Shown: in pieces, positions 19,382 to 27,860 of the stretch
How positions within the stretch are numbered: position 1 is the first letter of the stretch
Layout of the letters: every line of letters begins with the position of its first letter
Source of the DNA: RBG-16-34-14 sp963727535
GTDB taxonomy: Bacteria; Bacteroidota; Ignavibacteria; Ignavibacteriales; Ignavibacteriaceae
DNA length: 64,000 nucleotides
Reading direction: 5' to 3'
Assembly (NCBI GenBank): GCA_963727535.1
Contig: CAVSGR010000006.1
Location: forward strand, 1,116,001-1,180,000
Notes under the pieces: generated by a model
What the model was told of the DNA's origin: nothing
The model's input: the letters and a program-made list of their open reading frames with translations, nothing else
Databases searched by the model: none
Made by a program: the position numbers and the translations under genes

Positions 19382-20029
19382 ATGAAAAATCCTGCTTATG
19401 TAAAAAATCAGAAACTTTTGAATTGGGTAAACGATTGTATTTCTCTTTGCAAGCCTGATAATGTACACTGGTGTGATGGTTCGCAGGAAGAGTATAATGA
19501 GTTATGTGGTCTTCTTGTTAAGTCCGGAACTTTTGTAAAACTCAACGAAAAAAAACGACCTAATAGTTATCTGGCTTTTTCAGATCCTTCGGATGTTGCA
19601 AGGGTTGAAGATAGAACATTTATTTGCAGCTTAAGAAAGCAGGATGCCGGTCCCACCAATAACTGGGTTGCGCCAGCCGAGATGAAAGCAACTCTCAATG
19701 GATTTTTCGAAGGCTGCATGGAAGGAAGAACGATGTATGTAATTCCTTTCAGCATGGGTCCGTTAGGTTCCCCGATTTCTCATATAGGAGTTGAAATTAC
19801 AGATTCGGCTTATGTAGTTGTTAATATGAGGATAATGACAAGGATGGGAAAGAAGGTTCTGGATATTCTTGGAGATGAAGATTTTGTTCCCTGTCTTCAT
19901 TCTGTAGGAATGCCGTTAAAGCAAGGTATTAAAGATGTTCCGTGGCCGTGTAATAAAGAGAATAAATATATAGTTCATTTTCCTGAAGAGAAGATTAATA
20001 ATGTCATACGGCAGTGGTTATGGTGGTAA
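19382..20029 (+). CDS. pckG: GTP-type PEP carboxykinase, N-terminal part (frameshifted gene)
   Basis: This frame encodes the first about 205 residues of GTP-dependent phosphoenolpyruvate carboxykinase, which makes PEP from oxaloacetate. It includes 'RVEDRTFICSLRKQDAGPTN' and 'NGFFEGCMEGRTMYVIPFSMG', the N-terminal domain with substrate-binding Arg. Normal sequence runs to 'VHFPEEKI' and then turns to unrelated 'NNVIRQWLWW' and stops. The continuation resumes in the +1 frame at 20001. Removing one A between about 19992 and 20000 would restore one reading frame of roughly 608 residues. It may be a sequence error or a real break. Confidence 0.88.
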   Translation: MKNPAYVKNQKLLNWVNDCISLCKPDNVHWCDGSQEEYNELCGLLVKSGTFVKLNEKKRPNSYLAFSDPSDVARVEDRTFICSLRKQDAGPTNNWVAPAEMKATLNGFFEGCMEGRTMYVIPFSMGPLGSPISHIGVEITDSAYVVVNMRIMTRMGKKVLDILGDEDFVPCLHSVGMPLKQGIKDVPWPCNKENKYIVHFPEEKINNVIRQWLWW

Positions 20030-21215
20030 TGCATTACTTGGCAAAAAATGTTTTGCATTAAGGATAGCTTCAACTATGGCACGTGACGAGAGATGGCTTG
20101 CCGAACATATGCTCGTTTTAGGAGTAGAATCTCCTGAGGGAGAAAAGACTTATGTTGCTGCTGCGTTTCCAAGCGCTTGCGGTAAAACAAATTTTGCAAT
20201 GTTAATCCCACCAAAAGCTTTTAATGGATGGAAGGTTACGACGATAGGTGACGACATTGCGTGGATAAAAGAATCTAAAGATGGAAGACTTTATGCTATA
20301 AATCCGGAAGCTGGTTTTTTTGGAGTTGCACCCGGAACTTCAGAAAAATCAAATGCAAATGCTATGGCTTCTATTAGAGAGAATGCAATATTCACGAATG
20401 TAGCTCTTACTCCGGACGGTGATGTTTGGTGGGAAGGAATGACCGAAACTCCGCCTCCTAAATTAACTGATTGGAGAGGTAATGAATGGACTCCGGATAG
20501 TGGGGGACCGGCGGCTCATCCAAACGCAAGATTCACAGCACCCATAAATCAATGTCCCAGTATTGATCCTGAATTTGAAAATCCTGATGGTGTTCCTATA
20601 AGTGCATTTGTTTTCGGAGGAAGAAGAAGCACTACCGTTCCCCTCGTTTATGAATCTTTCAACTGGAACTTTGGCGTTTATATGGCGGCAACAATGGGTT
20701 CTGCGACTACTGCAGCGGCAGTTGGAGAAGTAGGTAAAATCAGAAGAGACCCGATGGCAATGCTTCCATTCTGCGGATATCATATAGCAGATTATTTTAA
20801 TCACTGGCTGCAATTTGGCAGGGAATTGAAAGTTCCACCTAGAATTTACAGCGTTAACTGGTTTAGAAAAGATGAAAACGGAAAATTTATTTGGCCCGGA
20901 TTTGGAGAGAATATGAGGGTGCTTAAATGGATTGTCGATAGAGTGAATGGCAAAGCTCACTCCGTTGAAAGCCCTTTAGGCAGGTTTCCTACTTATGATG
21001 ATATAAACTGGGAAGGTCTTGAGGATTATACCCCTCAGATGTTTAGTAAAGTAATGTCCATTGATAGAGAAGCCTGGAAAAACGAAATGCTTTCTCACCA
21101 GGAATTATTTGCAAGACTTTATGATAAATTGCCGAAAGAATTTTTCTATATTCGTGAGCTTATACTTTCCAGTTTATGGAGATCGCCGGAATACTGGCAG
21201 TTTGAACGTGAGTAA
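20001..21215 (+). CDS. pckG: GTP-type PEP carboxykinase, C-terminal part (frameshifted gene)
   Basis: This 404-residue frame carries the rest of the enzyme. It starts with 'MSYGSGYGGNALLGKKCFAL', then the P-loop-like kinase motif 'FPSACGKTNFAML', the metal and oxaloacetate site 'VTTIGDDIAWIK', and 'FVFGGRRSTTVPLV'. It happens to start with an ATG with GAAGAG upstream, so it could be translated by itself. Either half alone lacks needed residues. It is followed twelve bases later by an acetyl-CoA hydrolase/transferase gene. Confidence 0.88.
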   Translation: MSYGSGYGGNALLGKKCFALRIASTMARDERWLAEHMLVLGVESPEGEKTYVAAAFPSACGKTNFAMLIPPKAFNGWKVTTIGDDIAWIKESKDGRLYAINPEAGFFGVAPGTSEKSNANAMASIRENAIFTNVALTPDGDVWWEGMTETPPPKLTDWRGNEWTPDSGGPAAHPNARFTAPINQCPSIDPEFENPDGVPISAFVFGGRRSTTVPLVYESFNWNFGVYMAATMGSATTAAAVGEVGKIRRDPMAMLPFCGYHIADYFNHWLQFGRELKVPPRIYSVNWFRKDENGKFIWPGFGENMRVLKWIVDRVNGKAHSVESPLGRFPTYDDINWEGLEDYTPQMFSKVMSIDREAWKNEMLSHQELFARLYDKLPKEFFYIRELILSSLWRSPEYWQFERE

Positions 21216-21227
21216 TTGAGATAAAAA

Positions 21228-22553
21228 ATGAAATGGATTGATTCATACCGTTCTAAAGTTTGCACACCTGAACAAGCTGTTTCGGTTATAAAGTCCAACA
21301 TGAGAGTTTATGTTCATCCGGGTTGTGCAACTCCTCAGGTTCTTCTTAATGCGATGTGTGAAAACTCGGACAATTTAGAAAATGTCGAGGTCATCCATCT
21401 TCTTACATTTGGAATCTCTCCTTATTCAAATCCTTCAATGGAAAAAAAGTTCAGGCATAATGCTCTTTTTATCGGTGGAAATGTAAGGAAAGCAGTCAAT
21501 GAAGGAAGAGCCGATTTCACTCCTGTGTTTCTTTTTGAAGTTCCACATCTTTTTTATAAAGGAATTCTTCCGATTGACGTAGCTCTGATAAACGTTTCTC
21601 CGCCCGATAAGTATGGCTATTGTAGTTTTGGGGTTGGAATAGAATGTACAAAGCCCGCCACCGAAGTTGCAAAAATTATTATTGCACAGATCAATACTCA
21701 AATGCCAAGAACGCTTGGTGATTCTTTTATTCATATAGATAAGATTGATTACTGTGTCGAAGTTGATGCGCCTCTTAATGAATTAAAGTATGAAGAAAAA
21801 AATAATTCAGATGAAGAGCAGGAAATCTTCAGGAAAATAGGAAAGTATATTTCTTCTTTAATAGAAGATGGTTCTACTCTCCAGCTTGGAATTGGAGCTA
21901 TACCCGAAGCAGTGCTGAAACATCTTGAAGGTAAAGAGGATCTCGGAATTCATACAGAAATGTTTTCCGATGGTGTTATAAGACTTGTTGAGAAAGGAGT
22001 GATAACAAGCGAGCTGAAGACACTGCACGCGGGAAAAATTATTGCTTCGTTTGTGCTCGGCTCCAGAAAGCTTTTTGATTTTATTGATAATAATCCTTTA
22101 CTGGAATTCCATCCCTCACATTATACTAACGATCCTTTTATAATTGCGCAGAACGAAAAAATGGTTGCTATTAATTCTGCTATTGAGATCGATCTTTCGG
22201 GACAAGTTTGTGCCGATTCTATTGGTCCGATGTATTACAGCGGCTTCGGCGGTCAGCTCGATTTCATCAGGGGCGCATCGAGAAGTAAAGGAGGAAAGCC
22301 TATAATTGCAATACCTTCTACTGCACGAAACGGGAAGTTTTCCAGGATTGTTCCTTACTTAGCCCGGGGTGCGGGTGTTACAACTTCGCGCGGCGATGTT
22401 CATTATGTTGTAACAGAATATGGAATAGCCGATCTCTACGGTAAGAATGTAAGGCAGCGTGCTAAGGAATTAATTGATATTGCTCATCCAAATTTCAGAG
22501 AAGATTTGGATAAGTTTATTACAGAAAGATTTTTGAAGAACGTTCCTGTTTAG
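21228..22553 (+). CDS. Acetyl-CoA hydrolase / CoA-transferase family protein
   Basis: This 441-residue enzyme of the Cat1/4-hydroxybutyrate CoA-transferase family has two Rossmann-like CoA-transferase domains. The catalytic Glu is in 'LGIHTEMFSDGVIRLV' near residue 242. The CoA-binding glycine-rich stretch 'MYYSGFGGQLDFIRGA' and 'RGAGVTTSRGDVHYVVTEYG' follow. It would move CoA between acetate and another acid such as succinate or butyrate, or hydrolyse acetyl-CoA. Its position behind pckG suggests a role around acetate and C4 metabolism. The exact substrate cannot be read from sequence. Confidence 0.9.
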   Translation: MKWIDSYRSKVCTPEQAVSVIKSNMRVYVHPGCATPQVLLNAMCENSDNLENVEVIHLLTFGISPYSNPSMEKKFRHNALFIGGNVRKAVNEGRADFTPVFLFEVPHLFYKGILPIDVALINVSPPDKYGYCSFGVGIECTKPATEVAKIIIAQINTQMPRTLGDSFIHIDKIDYCVEVDAPLNELKYEEKNNSDEEQEIFRKIGKYISSLIEDGSTLQLGIGAIPEAVLKHLEGKEDLGIHTEMFSDGVIRLVEKGVITSELKTLHAGKIIASFVLGSRKLFDFIDNNPLLEFHPSHYTNDPFIIAQNEKMVAINSAIEIDLSGQVCADSIGPMYYSGFGGQLDFIRGASRSKGGKPIIAIPSTARNGKFSRIVPYLARGAGVTTSRGDVHYVVTEYGIADLYGKNVRQRAKELIDIAHPNFREDLDKFITERFLKNVPV

Positions 22554-22570
22554 ATAGAGCAGTTATTAAT

Positions 22571-22636
22571 GTCACACTGAGCTTGTCGAAGTGTGAATTC
22601 ATGAATTGTCAGTCTTCGACAGGCTCTGACTGACAA
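22571..22636. repeat. REP-like double hairpin with mutually complementary loops
   Basis: Two adjacent hairpins are present: TCACACT (22572-22578) with AGTGTGA (22590-22596), and TTGTCAGT (22606-22613) with ACTGACAA (22629-22636). Their loop regions, GAGCTTGTCGAAG (22579-22591) and CTTCGACAGGCTC (22614-22626), are reverse complements with one mismatch. The 'CTTCGACA-GCTC' core is typical of extragenic palindromic repeats. It separates convergent genes. Confidence 0.7.
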
Positions 22637-22675
22637 GATTGGTTTTTAAGAAGTCTATTTTTTTTATCCGAGTTA

Positions 22676-23566
22676 TTAATGCTTTATCTCTCCAATCTCG
22701 CTTTCAGGATCAACGTGAATTGTAACATTTTCTAAATGTGGAATTTCGTGTATCAGTTTACGGTGCACAGTTACTGCAACATTATGACCTTCTCTTACAG
22801 ATAAATTTTCATTGATAGCAATACTAACATTTACTCTCAAACTATGTCCAATCCATCTTGCTTTTACATCATGAACGCTTTTAACTTCTTTCATAGATGA
22901 GGTAATTTTCTCAACTTTATCTATTAGTTCCGGATCAACTATATCCAACAATCTCTTGAAGATATCTTTTGAAGCACCAACTACAATCCAGAAGATGAAG
23001 ACTGAAATAAAAATTCCTGCAATCGGATCAACAACTGGGTAACCGAGCATAACTCCAAGTGCTGCAAAGAATACTGCAAGTGAAGTTAGTCCGTCAATTC
23101 GCGAGTGCTTACCATCAGCAACAAGTGCAGCACTTCCTATTTCTTTGCCTGTGTTTATCCTGTAATGTGCTACAATTTCATTTCCTATGAAACCAATTAT
23201 GGCCGCAGCCATTACCCAGCCTGTCTCCTGGATTTCACCCGGGCTAACAAATTTCAGTATCGATTGATATAATGCTACAATTGCACTGAAAAGTATAATT
23301 ATTATAATTATTATTCCGGCAATATCTTCGAGCCTGCCGTAGCCGTAAGTCATAGAACGAGTTGATTTTCTCATGCTGTAAGCAAATGCAACCCACAATG
23401 GAATTGATGTAAGTGCATCTGCAAAGTTGTGAATCGTATCCGCAAGCAGTGCAGTACTCCCGCTTATTATAACTATAAATACCTGGAATATCGCAGTAAT
23501 TAATAATCCTGCGAGAGATATTTTAAGAGTTCTTATTCCTTTTGCTGTTGAGTCGGTGTTGTTCGT
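22676..23566 (-). CDS. Cation diffusion facilitator family transporter
   Basis: CDF transporters export Zn2+, Fe2+ or similar ions using the proton gradient. Membrane helices carry the two half-sites of metal site A: 'LLADTIHNFADALTSI' in helix 2 and 'VADGKHSRIDGLTSL' in helix 5. A cytoplasmic C-terminal domain with conserved His residues ends in 'NVTIHVDPE'. The first ATG/GTG/TTG in frame is a TTG at 23398, which would cut off helix 1 and half the metal site. The frame stays open to 23582, and an ACG at 23566 lies seven bases after AGGA, giving a sensible N-terminus. I therefore infer a start near 23566, either a rare ACG start or a mutated ATG. Confidence 0.85.
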   Translation of the reverse strand, partial: TNNTDSTAKGIRTLKISLAGLLITAIFQVFIVIISGSTALLADTIHNFADALTSIPLWVAFAYSMRKSTRSMTYGYGRLEDIAGIIIIIIILFSAIVALYQSILKFVSPGEIQETGWVMAAAIIGFIGNEIVAHYRINTGKEIGSAALVADGKHSRIDGLTSLAVFFAALGVMLGYPVVDPIAGIFISVFIFWIVVGASKDIFKRLLDIVDPELIDKVEKITSSMKEVKSVHDVKARWIGHSLRVNVSIAINENLSVREGHNVAVTVHRKLIHEIPHLENVTIHVDPESEIGEIKH

Positions 23567-23612
23567 TTTAGTTTCCTTTTTTTACTTGTTAAAGTTAAAA
23601 CATATTGGGAAT

Positions 23613-24458
23613 TTATTGATTAATAAATTCAAATGAATTTGAAGAAATATAAGTTCCTCTCAAACCTGTAATCAAAACTTGTATAGAATGACCTCCGCAA
23701 AATAATGTATTAATTTCTTCCGGCTTTTTAAATTCATATTTTATTTTTATTATATACTTTCCTTTTGGAAATAAACTGAAATCGTAAAATCCCAATTTTG
23801 TTACAGGATACCTTATTGTTTCTCCCGGCTTAAGTAAAATTAAGTCTCTGGAATCTGGACAAGTTTTTTCACCCATACAATCCATCAATGCCATATTTTG
23901 CTTGAGCAGTTTACCATTATTATCAGTGATAACTGGTTTTATTACGCTATAACATGGATAATTTTTAAATATATAAAAAGAATCATCTATATTATTTGTC
24001 ATTGAAAAATAGGCTGTTAAAAAGTCATTTGAATATGTCATACTATCAATATTGATTGACATTACAGGCTTAATTTTATTCAACTGTTCAAGTTTATTAT
24101 GGTAGGTTTCTAAAGCTGGAGTTGAAACAGAAGCTAAATTGACCATAAGAGATTTAAGTCTAATATTTAATTCTATAACCTCATCCTGCTTTATAATATT
24201 TACAGTATCGGTGTGAGATTTATTAACAATGTAGCTCGTCTTAATTATGTATTTTCCCGGCGATAAATTTTTAATAATGTAAAAACCTTTGAGGTTGGTA
24301 GCAGCTCCTATTTTTGTGCCTATAACATAAACATTAACTCCAAATAGTGGTTTGCCTGTTCGTGAATCAGTAACAACTCCTTTAATTGTTGCTCCATACA
24401 TTAGGGAATTGAATAAAAAAAGAATTATAAAGACTTGTAGATATTTTGCTATATTCAT
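23613..24458 (-). CDS. Carboxypeptidase-regulatory-like domain protein, exported
   Basis: From the ATG at 24458 (preceded by GGTGGGG) this protein is about 281 residues, with a signal peptide 'YLQVFIILFLFNSLMYGA'. A CarboxypepD_reg-like domain follows ('TIKGVVTDSRTGKPLFGVNV ... GFYIIKNLSPGKYII'), the beta-sandwich usual in Bacteroidota envelope proteins. The C-terminal 150 residues form another probable beta-rich domain, with 'GETIRYPVTKLGFYDFSLFPKGKYIIKIKY'-like strands (contiguous text shortened here to its start and end features). No sorting domain is visible. The function is unknown. Confidence 0.72.
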   Translation of the reverse strand: MNIAKYLQVFIILFLFNSLMYGATIKGVVTDSRTGKPLFGVNVYVIGTKIGAATNLKGFYIIKNLSPGKYIIKTSYIVNKSHTDTVNIIKQDEVIELNIRLKSLMVNLASVSTPALETYHNKLEQLNKIKPVMSINIDSMTYSNDFLTAYFSMTNNIDDSFYIFKNYPCYSVIKPVITDNNGKLLKQNMALMDCMGEKTCPDSRDLILLKPGETIRYPVTKLGFYDFSLFPKGKYIIKIKYEFKKPEEINTLFCGGHSIQVLITGLRGTYISSNSFEFINQ

Positions 24459-24530
24459 TTTCGCCCCACCATAAAATAATTGTTTATTGATTTGAAACAA
24501 TGACAGCTAAAAGTCAATAAAAATATATCA

Positions 24531-24953
24531 CTATTTAATACTAAGCTTAATTTCTATTAAATCCTTAGCATATTCAATATCTTTTTTATTCTTAAAAGTA
24601 ATTGTAAGCCCGCGTATCTTGCCATAGTGCTTGCCATTTTTAAATTGCTTTTTTAATTCATCGGAAATGGGACTTTTGTTTATAGCTTCTTCAACCTTAT
24701 CTGTAAAATAAAAGGTAATTCTGAAATAATTTTTTATAACAGTAAGCCAGAATACTGTTTTAGTTTTCCTTGTAACTTTCATCAACCAGCTTTTGCCGTC
24801 GTTATAATATCTCCATTGTTCAGAAAAATCGGGATAGGTTGCGTGGATATATTCGAAAAGAGATCCCCAATGTGTTTTGTTTTTCCCAATGTGTGAGAAA
24901 ATTATTTCTTCGGTTGGGAATTGATCTTTATCAGTTAAGATTGGTGGTTCCAT
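24531..24953 (-). CDS. DUF3788 family protein
   Basis: This small soluble protein of about 140 residues resembles DUF3788. It starts 'MEPPILTDKDQFPTEEIIF' and has a central 'WRYYNDGKSWLMKVTRKTKT' motif followed by a hydrophobic strand and 'SDELKKQFKNGKHYGKIRG'. The family function is unknown. The ATG at 24953 is chosen because AAGGAAAC precedes it and the same context is kept in a broken copy at 25702. A GTG at 24971 is the longer alternative. Confidence 0.75.
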   Translation of the reverse strand: MEPPILTDKDQFPTEEIIFSHIGKNKTHWGSLFEYIHATYPDFSEQWRYYNDGKSWLMKVTRKTKTVFWLTVIKNYFRITFYFTDKVEEAINKSPISDELKKQFKNGKHYGKIRGLTITFKNKKDIEYAKDLIEIKLSIK

Positions 24954-25003
24954 TTGTTTCCTTAGCGACACAACACTTGTTAGAAAAATCCAACCTATTT
25001 TTT

Positions 25004-25264
25004 CTACCTGACAGGATTTAATCTTCGTTGTAGTTCTTTAAATACTTTTGGGGTATTAGTAATTATAAAATCTTTAATGCTCAAATCCACATTTTTCGTA
25101 TCCTGTACAAGTTTTATGAGTGTTCCGGAACTGAGTTGTACTATCGCCACTTTCTCACCTTTCAACGTCTCTCCTTTACCTAAAGCGGAAATATCTTTAA
25201 AGTTTAACTTTGAAAAGGCATCCATTAGCTGTACAGAAAGTGTTTTGTCTTGTTCTTTATCCAA
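25004..25264 (-). CDS. Uncharacterised protein, probable C-terminal part of a frameshifted lipoprotein gene
   Basis: I do not recognise this 86-residue stretch. It contains 'KFNFKDISALGKGE'-like text ('LNFKDISALGKGETLKGEKV') and is predicted alpha/beta. The only start is a TTG at 25264. The frame is open upstream to 25324 and encodes a plausible continuation ('NLPNLIKLYFEVAGLDKEQD') that overlaps the end of the lipoprotein gene at 25275-25568. One inserted base in 25275-25324 would explain the split. Confidence 0.5.
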   Translation of the reverse strand: MDKEQDKTLSVQLMDAFSKLNFKDISALGKGETLKGEKVAIVQLSSGTLIKLVQDTKNVDLSIKDFIITNTPKVFKELQRRLNPVR

Positions 25265-25274
25265 CCCGGCAACT

Positions 25275-25568
25275 TCAAAATATAGTTTGATTAAATTGGG
25301 CAGGTTTGCTTTTAAAGTCTGACTCTAAATTTTTGATAGCGTTAGAATATGCAGTGCTATCATCATTACCTTCTCCTGCTTGTCCGAAAGCACCGGCATT
25401 GTTCCAACCCTGAAACTCTTTACTATTATTAATATTGCTACCACTACAACCAAGAATAGTCAACAAGATATAACAAATATAAAGTTGCAATACTGTTCGA
25501 AACATTTTTTTCAAAGTTTCTATATTTGTCGTAATCTCAGTACCTGAGATTTTGTTTACATCTTTCAT
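25275..25568 (-). CDS. Small putative lipoprotein, probable N-terminal part of a frameshifted gene
   Basis: This 97-residue frame begins at an ATG with AAAAAGGAGC upstream. After 21 polar residues comes a hydrophobic segment with a lipobox ('YILLTILGC'), then a Ser/Asn/Gly-rich linker and 'STAYSNAIKNLESDFKSK'. Its helical 'NAIKNL' region resembles LPP20/FlgO-type lipoproteins only loosely. It ends abruptly while the next frame continues, so the gene is probably broken. Confidence 0.55.
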   Translation of the reverse strand: MKDVNKISGTEITTNIETLKKMFRTVLQLYICYILLTILGCSGSNINNSKEFQGWNNAGAFGQAGEGNDDSTAYSNAIKNLESDFKSKPAQFNQTIF

Positions 25569-25618
25569 GTTAGATGCTCCTTTTTGAGTAGTTGAATTGA
25601 GATTGAGTTGATGCTATT

Positions 25619-25702
25619 TCAATATTTTATTTTTCCGATATTTGAAAAAATTATTTCTTCGGTTGGGAATTCATCTTTGTTGCCAAGAATTGATTCTTCC
25701 AT
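25619..25702 (-). pseudogene. Truncated copy of the DUF3788 gene 5' end
   Basis: The minus strand reads 'MEESILGNKDEFPTEEIIFS' then 'NIGKIKY' and stops, 27 codons. It matches the N-terminus of the intact DUF3788 gene ('MEPPILTDKDQFPTEEIIFS' then 'HIGKNK'), including the upstream AAGG-A-AACAAATG context. Homology ends where the lipoprotein gene region begins, so this is a remnant of a duplication or rearrangement. Confidence 0.75.
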
Positions 25703-25761
25703 TTGTTATCCTTATAAAAGGTATAATTAAAATAAATTCTGCTGACGGTTAAAATTAAGAA

Positions 25762-27153
25762 TTATTTAATCAGCAATAACTTCTTTGTGGAATTAAAATT
25801 ACTTGATTGCAATCTATAAAAATAAACTCCGCTGGGAAGATTAGGAGCATCAAAAATACACCGATATTTCCCCGGAAGTTTCTCTTCACTAACCAAAGTA
25901 GTAATTTCTCTTCCTATTGAATCATAAACTTTTAGTGATACAAAAGAAAGTTCAGGAATAGAGTAAGTAATAGTTGTGCTTGGATTAAACGGATTCGGAT
26001 AATTTTGAGATAATTCAAAACTCGTAATGACCGAGCTACTTTCATTAGCATCAGTAGCACTATCAAATTCATAAGCACCGATATCAATAACTGCGATTCC
26101 ATCATTATTTCCATCAATGATTCTTGGTGCTCCATAAATATCTACGATAGGCAGATTTAGCCCGGAAATATCAGGCGTGCCGCTATCAATACAAGGTGAG
26201 CCCGCGTTTAACGAATAATCATTTTTATTTAGTAATGGATCAGATGTTATATTTCCATCAATACCCGTTAAGTCAATCTCGACAGTGGAGGAATCTTTTT
26301 CAATAGAAAAGCATTCACCGTTTACGTTACTATAGAAATTACAGTTCTTTATAATTGTCGTGTCACATTCATTAGCAACAAAACCTCCACCTAAGCCGGA
26401 ATTATCTATTCCATCTGAAGTCAACGTAAAAGATGATGCACTACCCACATATGTAGGAAGATAAGAAACTATTTCCAGTGTGTCAGTATCGCATATAATA
26501 TGTGATGTTGCATTATGTGTCCCGGTAGAATGAATTCCAAAATATATTTCCAGAGAATAACGCTCGTATGACTGAGTGAAAACCGTTGTATCGGTGGATA
26601 GTCCTGATACAGTGATTGTTACATTGCAAGGGATTCCTTTATTAATGAAATGTTCATGAAATGTAGCTCCACTTAAAACACCACCACTGTAAGAATATGT
26701 GATAGTTTCATTTCCCCATTCTTCCAATTTATTTTCTTCCGGGGCTGTATATAATTTTGAAAACGCAATAATATTATTCGTTAATATATGGCTCGATCCG
26801 GATGTATATATGCCACCTCCGGCACCCGAAGAATTATTAACAATAGTATTATTAATTATTTGAGTATTACCTTTTGCATAAATTCCACCACCAAAGTTTT
26901 CCGCTTGATTACCTGCTATAACATTATTTATAATTAATACTGATGATCCGTCAAAGAATATTCCAGCCCCATTATTGCCATAATTATTTCTAATGATATT
27001 AGATATGATCTCAGCGGAGCCATGTAATTCTATCCCTCCCTTTTCACAGAATTCGATGATGTTGCCTTTTAAAGACGGACTTGCATTACCATAGAAATAA
27101 AAGCCGAGCCAGGTAAAATTCCGGATTGTAAAGCCTTCGATGACAGTATGCAA
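25762..27153 (-). CDS. Secreted right-handed beta-helix protein with type IX sorting domain, C-terminal part (frameshifted gene)
   Basis: This 463-residue part has parallel beta-helix repeats ('NNYGNNGAGIFFDGSSVLII', 'NAEN FGGGIYAKGNTQIINNT'-type turns), an inserted domain, the choice-of-anchor-like 'IDIGAYEFDSATD' end, and the sorting domain 'LSQNYPNPFNPSTTITY ... KKLLLIK'. The upstream frame (from about 27233) already encodes the missing link 'ENGPLNCIIDGEKNNF', so the real gene begins at 27443 and is interrupted by a one-base deletion. Such proteins are typically surface-exposed polysaccharide-binding or adhesive proteins. Confidence 0.8.
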   Translation of the reverse strand: MHTVIEGFTIRNFTWLGFYFYGNASPSLKGNIIEFCEKGGIELHGSAEIISNIIRNNYGNNGAGIFFDGSSVLIINNVIAGNQAENFGGGIYAKGNTQIINNTIVNNSSGAGGGIYTSGSSHILTNNIIAFSKLYTAPEENKLEEWGNETITYSYSGGVLSGATFHEHFINKGIPCNVTITVSGLSTDTTVFTQSYERYSLEIYFGIHSTGTHNATSHIICDTDTLEIVSYLPTYVGSASSFTLTSDGIDNSGLGGGFVANECDTTIIKNCNFYSNVNGECFSIEKDSSTVEIDLTGIDGNITSDPLLNKNDYSLNAGSPCIDSGTPDISGLNLPIVDIYGAPRIIDGNNDGIAVIDIGAYEFDSATDANESSSVITSFELSQNYPNPFNPSTTITYSIPELSFVSLKVYDSIGREITTLVSEEKLPGKYRCIFDAPNLPSGVYFYRLQSSNFNSTKKLLLIK

Positions 27154-27218
27154 GTCTTTATAAGAGTAACCATCTCCAAACCCAACAAAGTTGTTTTTTT
27201 CACCGTCAATTATGCAAT

Positions 27219-27443
27219 TTAGAGGTCCGTTTTCAACTTGACGATAATATCTTTACCAAAGAATCCAATGTCTATATTTTCGTTCCCTGTGTAAATTCCA
27301 TCAGCAACCAGTACTGTATCACCATTGTTGGCGGCGTCAATGCCTGCCTCAATTGTTGAATACTCCGAAAGAACACATATAACGTGTGCTGGTAGGACTA
27401 ATTGAAAAAGAAATAAAAAAAATGGGATTGCAAATTTTATCAT
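27219..27443 (-). CDS. Secreted beta-helix protein, N-terminal part (frameshifted gene)
   Basis: From the ATG at 27443 (GAGAAG upstream) it encodes a signal peptide ('FAIPFFLFLFQLVLPAHV') and the first beta-helix turn 'STIEAGIDAANNGDTVLVAD', standard for the N-terminus of these proteins. It runs off frame at 'DIIVKLKTDL' near 27240. Adding one base around 27236-27243 joins it to the larger downstream part. The in-frame TTG at 27470 is a less likely start. Confidence 0.78.
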   Translation of the reverse strand: MIKFAIPFFLFLFQLVLPAHVICVLSEYSTIEAGIDAANNGDTVLVADGIYTGNENIDIGFFGKDIIVKLKTDL

Positions 27444-27860
27444 TATGCTTCTCGGTATAGTTGGAAACAAAAGTTTATTCTTTAGTGAAAGTGTAATGTA
27501 ATGTGCTGTTGAGAATATTTGGATTAATAGTCAAAACGTTCCTCTCAAAACAAGATGAACATCTTGTATATTACTTCATCAAAGTGAATTAATAAGGGAT
27601 GTAAAATGCTTTTCATTTTTCCCCTGTTGAAAAATTTGATTGCTTATAAAACAAGTTAAAGTATATAACTTTTATTAGCAGCTTTGTTTGTTAAAGATAA
27701 CTGTTGCCGAATGTAAATCTTTAATAAAAATTTGGATTGTAAAGGTGAGTCTAAATTTTTGGTGAAATGATTGAATTGTACCCTCTAGGAACCTTCAGGG
27801 TAATTTTTCTGAAGATATGCCGGATTTTAAAATCCGGCATATCAAAAACTAAGTGCAGTT
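27444..27860. other. Gene-free stretch with several hairpins
   Basis: About 400 bases lie between the beta-helix gene and the ferredoxin gene. I see no credible open frame. It holds CAAGATG-AA-CATCTTG (27551-27566), a CTTCAG/CTGAAG repeat near 27794-27814, and the long palindrome listed next. It must also contain the promoter for the beta-helix gene, but no element is convincing. Confidence 0.5.
27815..27844. terminator. Perfect 30-base palindrome, probable terminator of the KOR operon
   Basis: GATATGCCGGATTTTA followed by AAATCCGGCATATC forms a near-continuous 15-bp stem. It lies 17 bases beyond the end of the ferredoxin gene. Read on the minus strand it would close the 2-oxoacid oxidoreductase operon. 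It lacks a long T-tract, so an operator or REP-like role remains possible. Confidence 0.55.
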
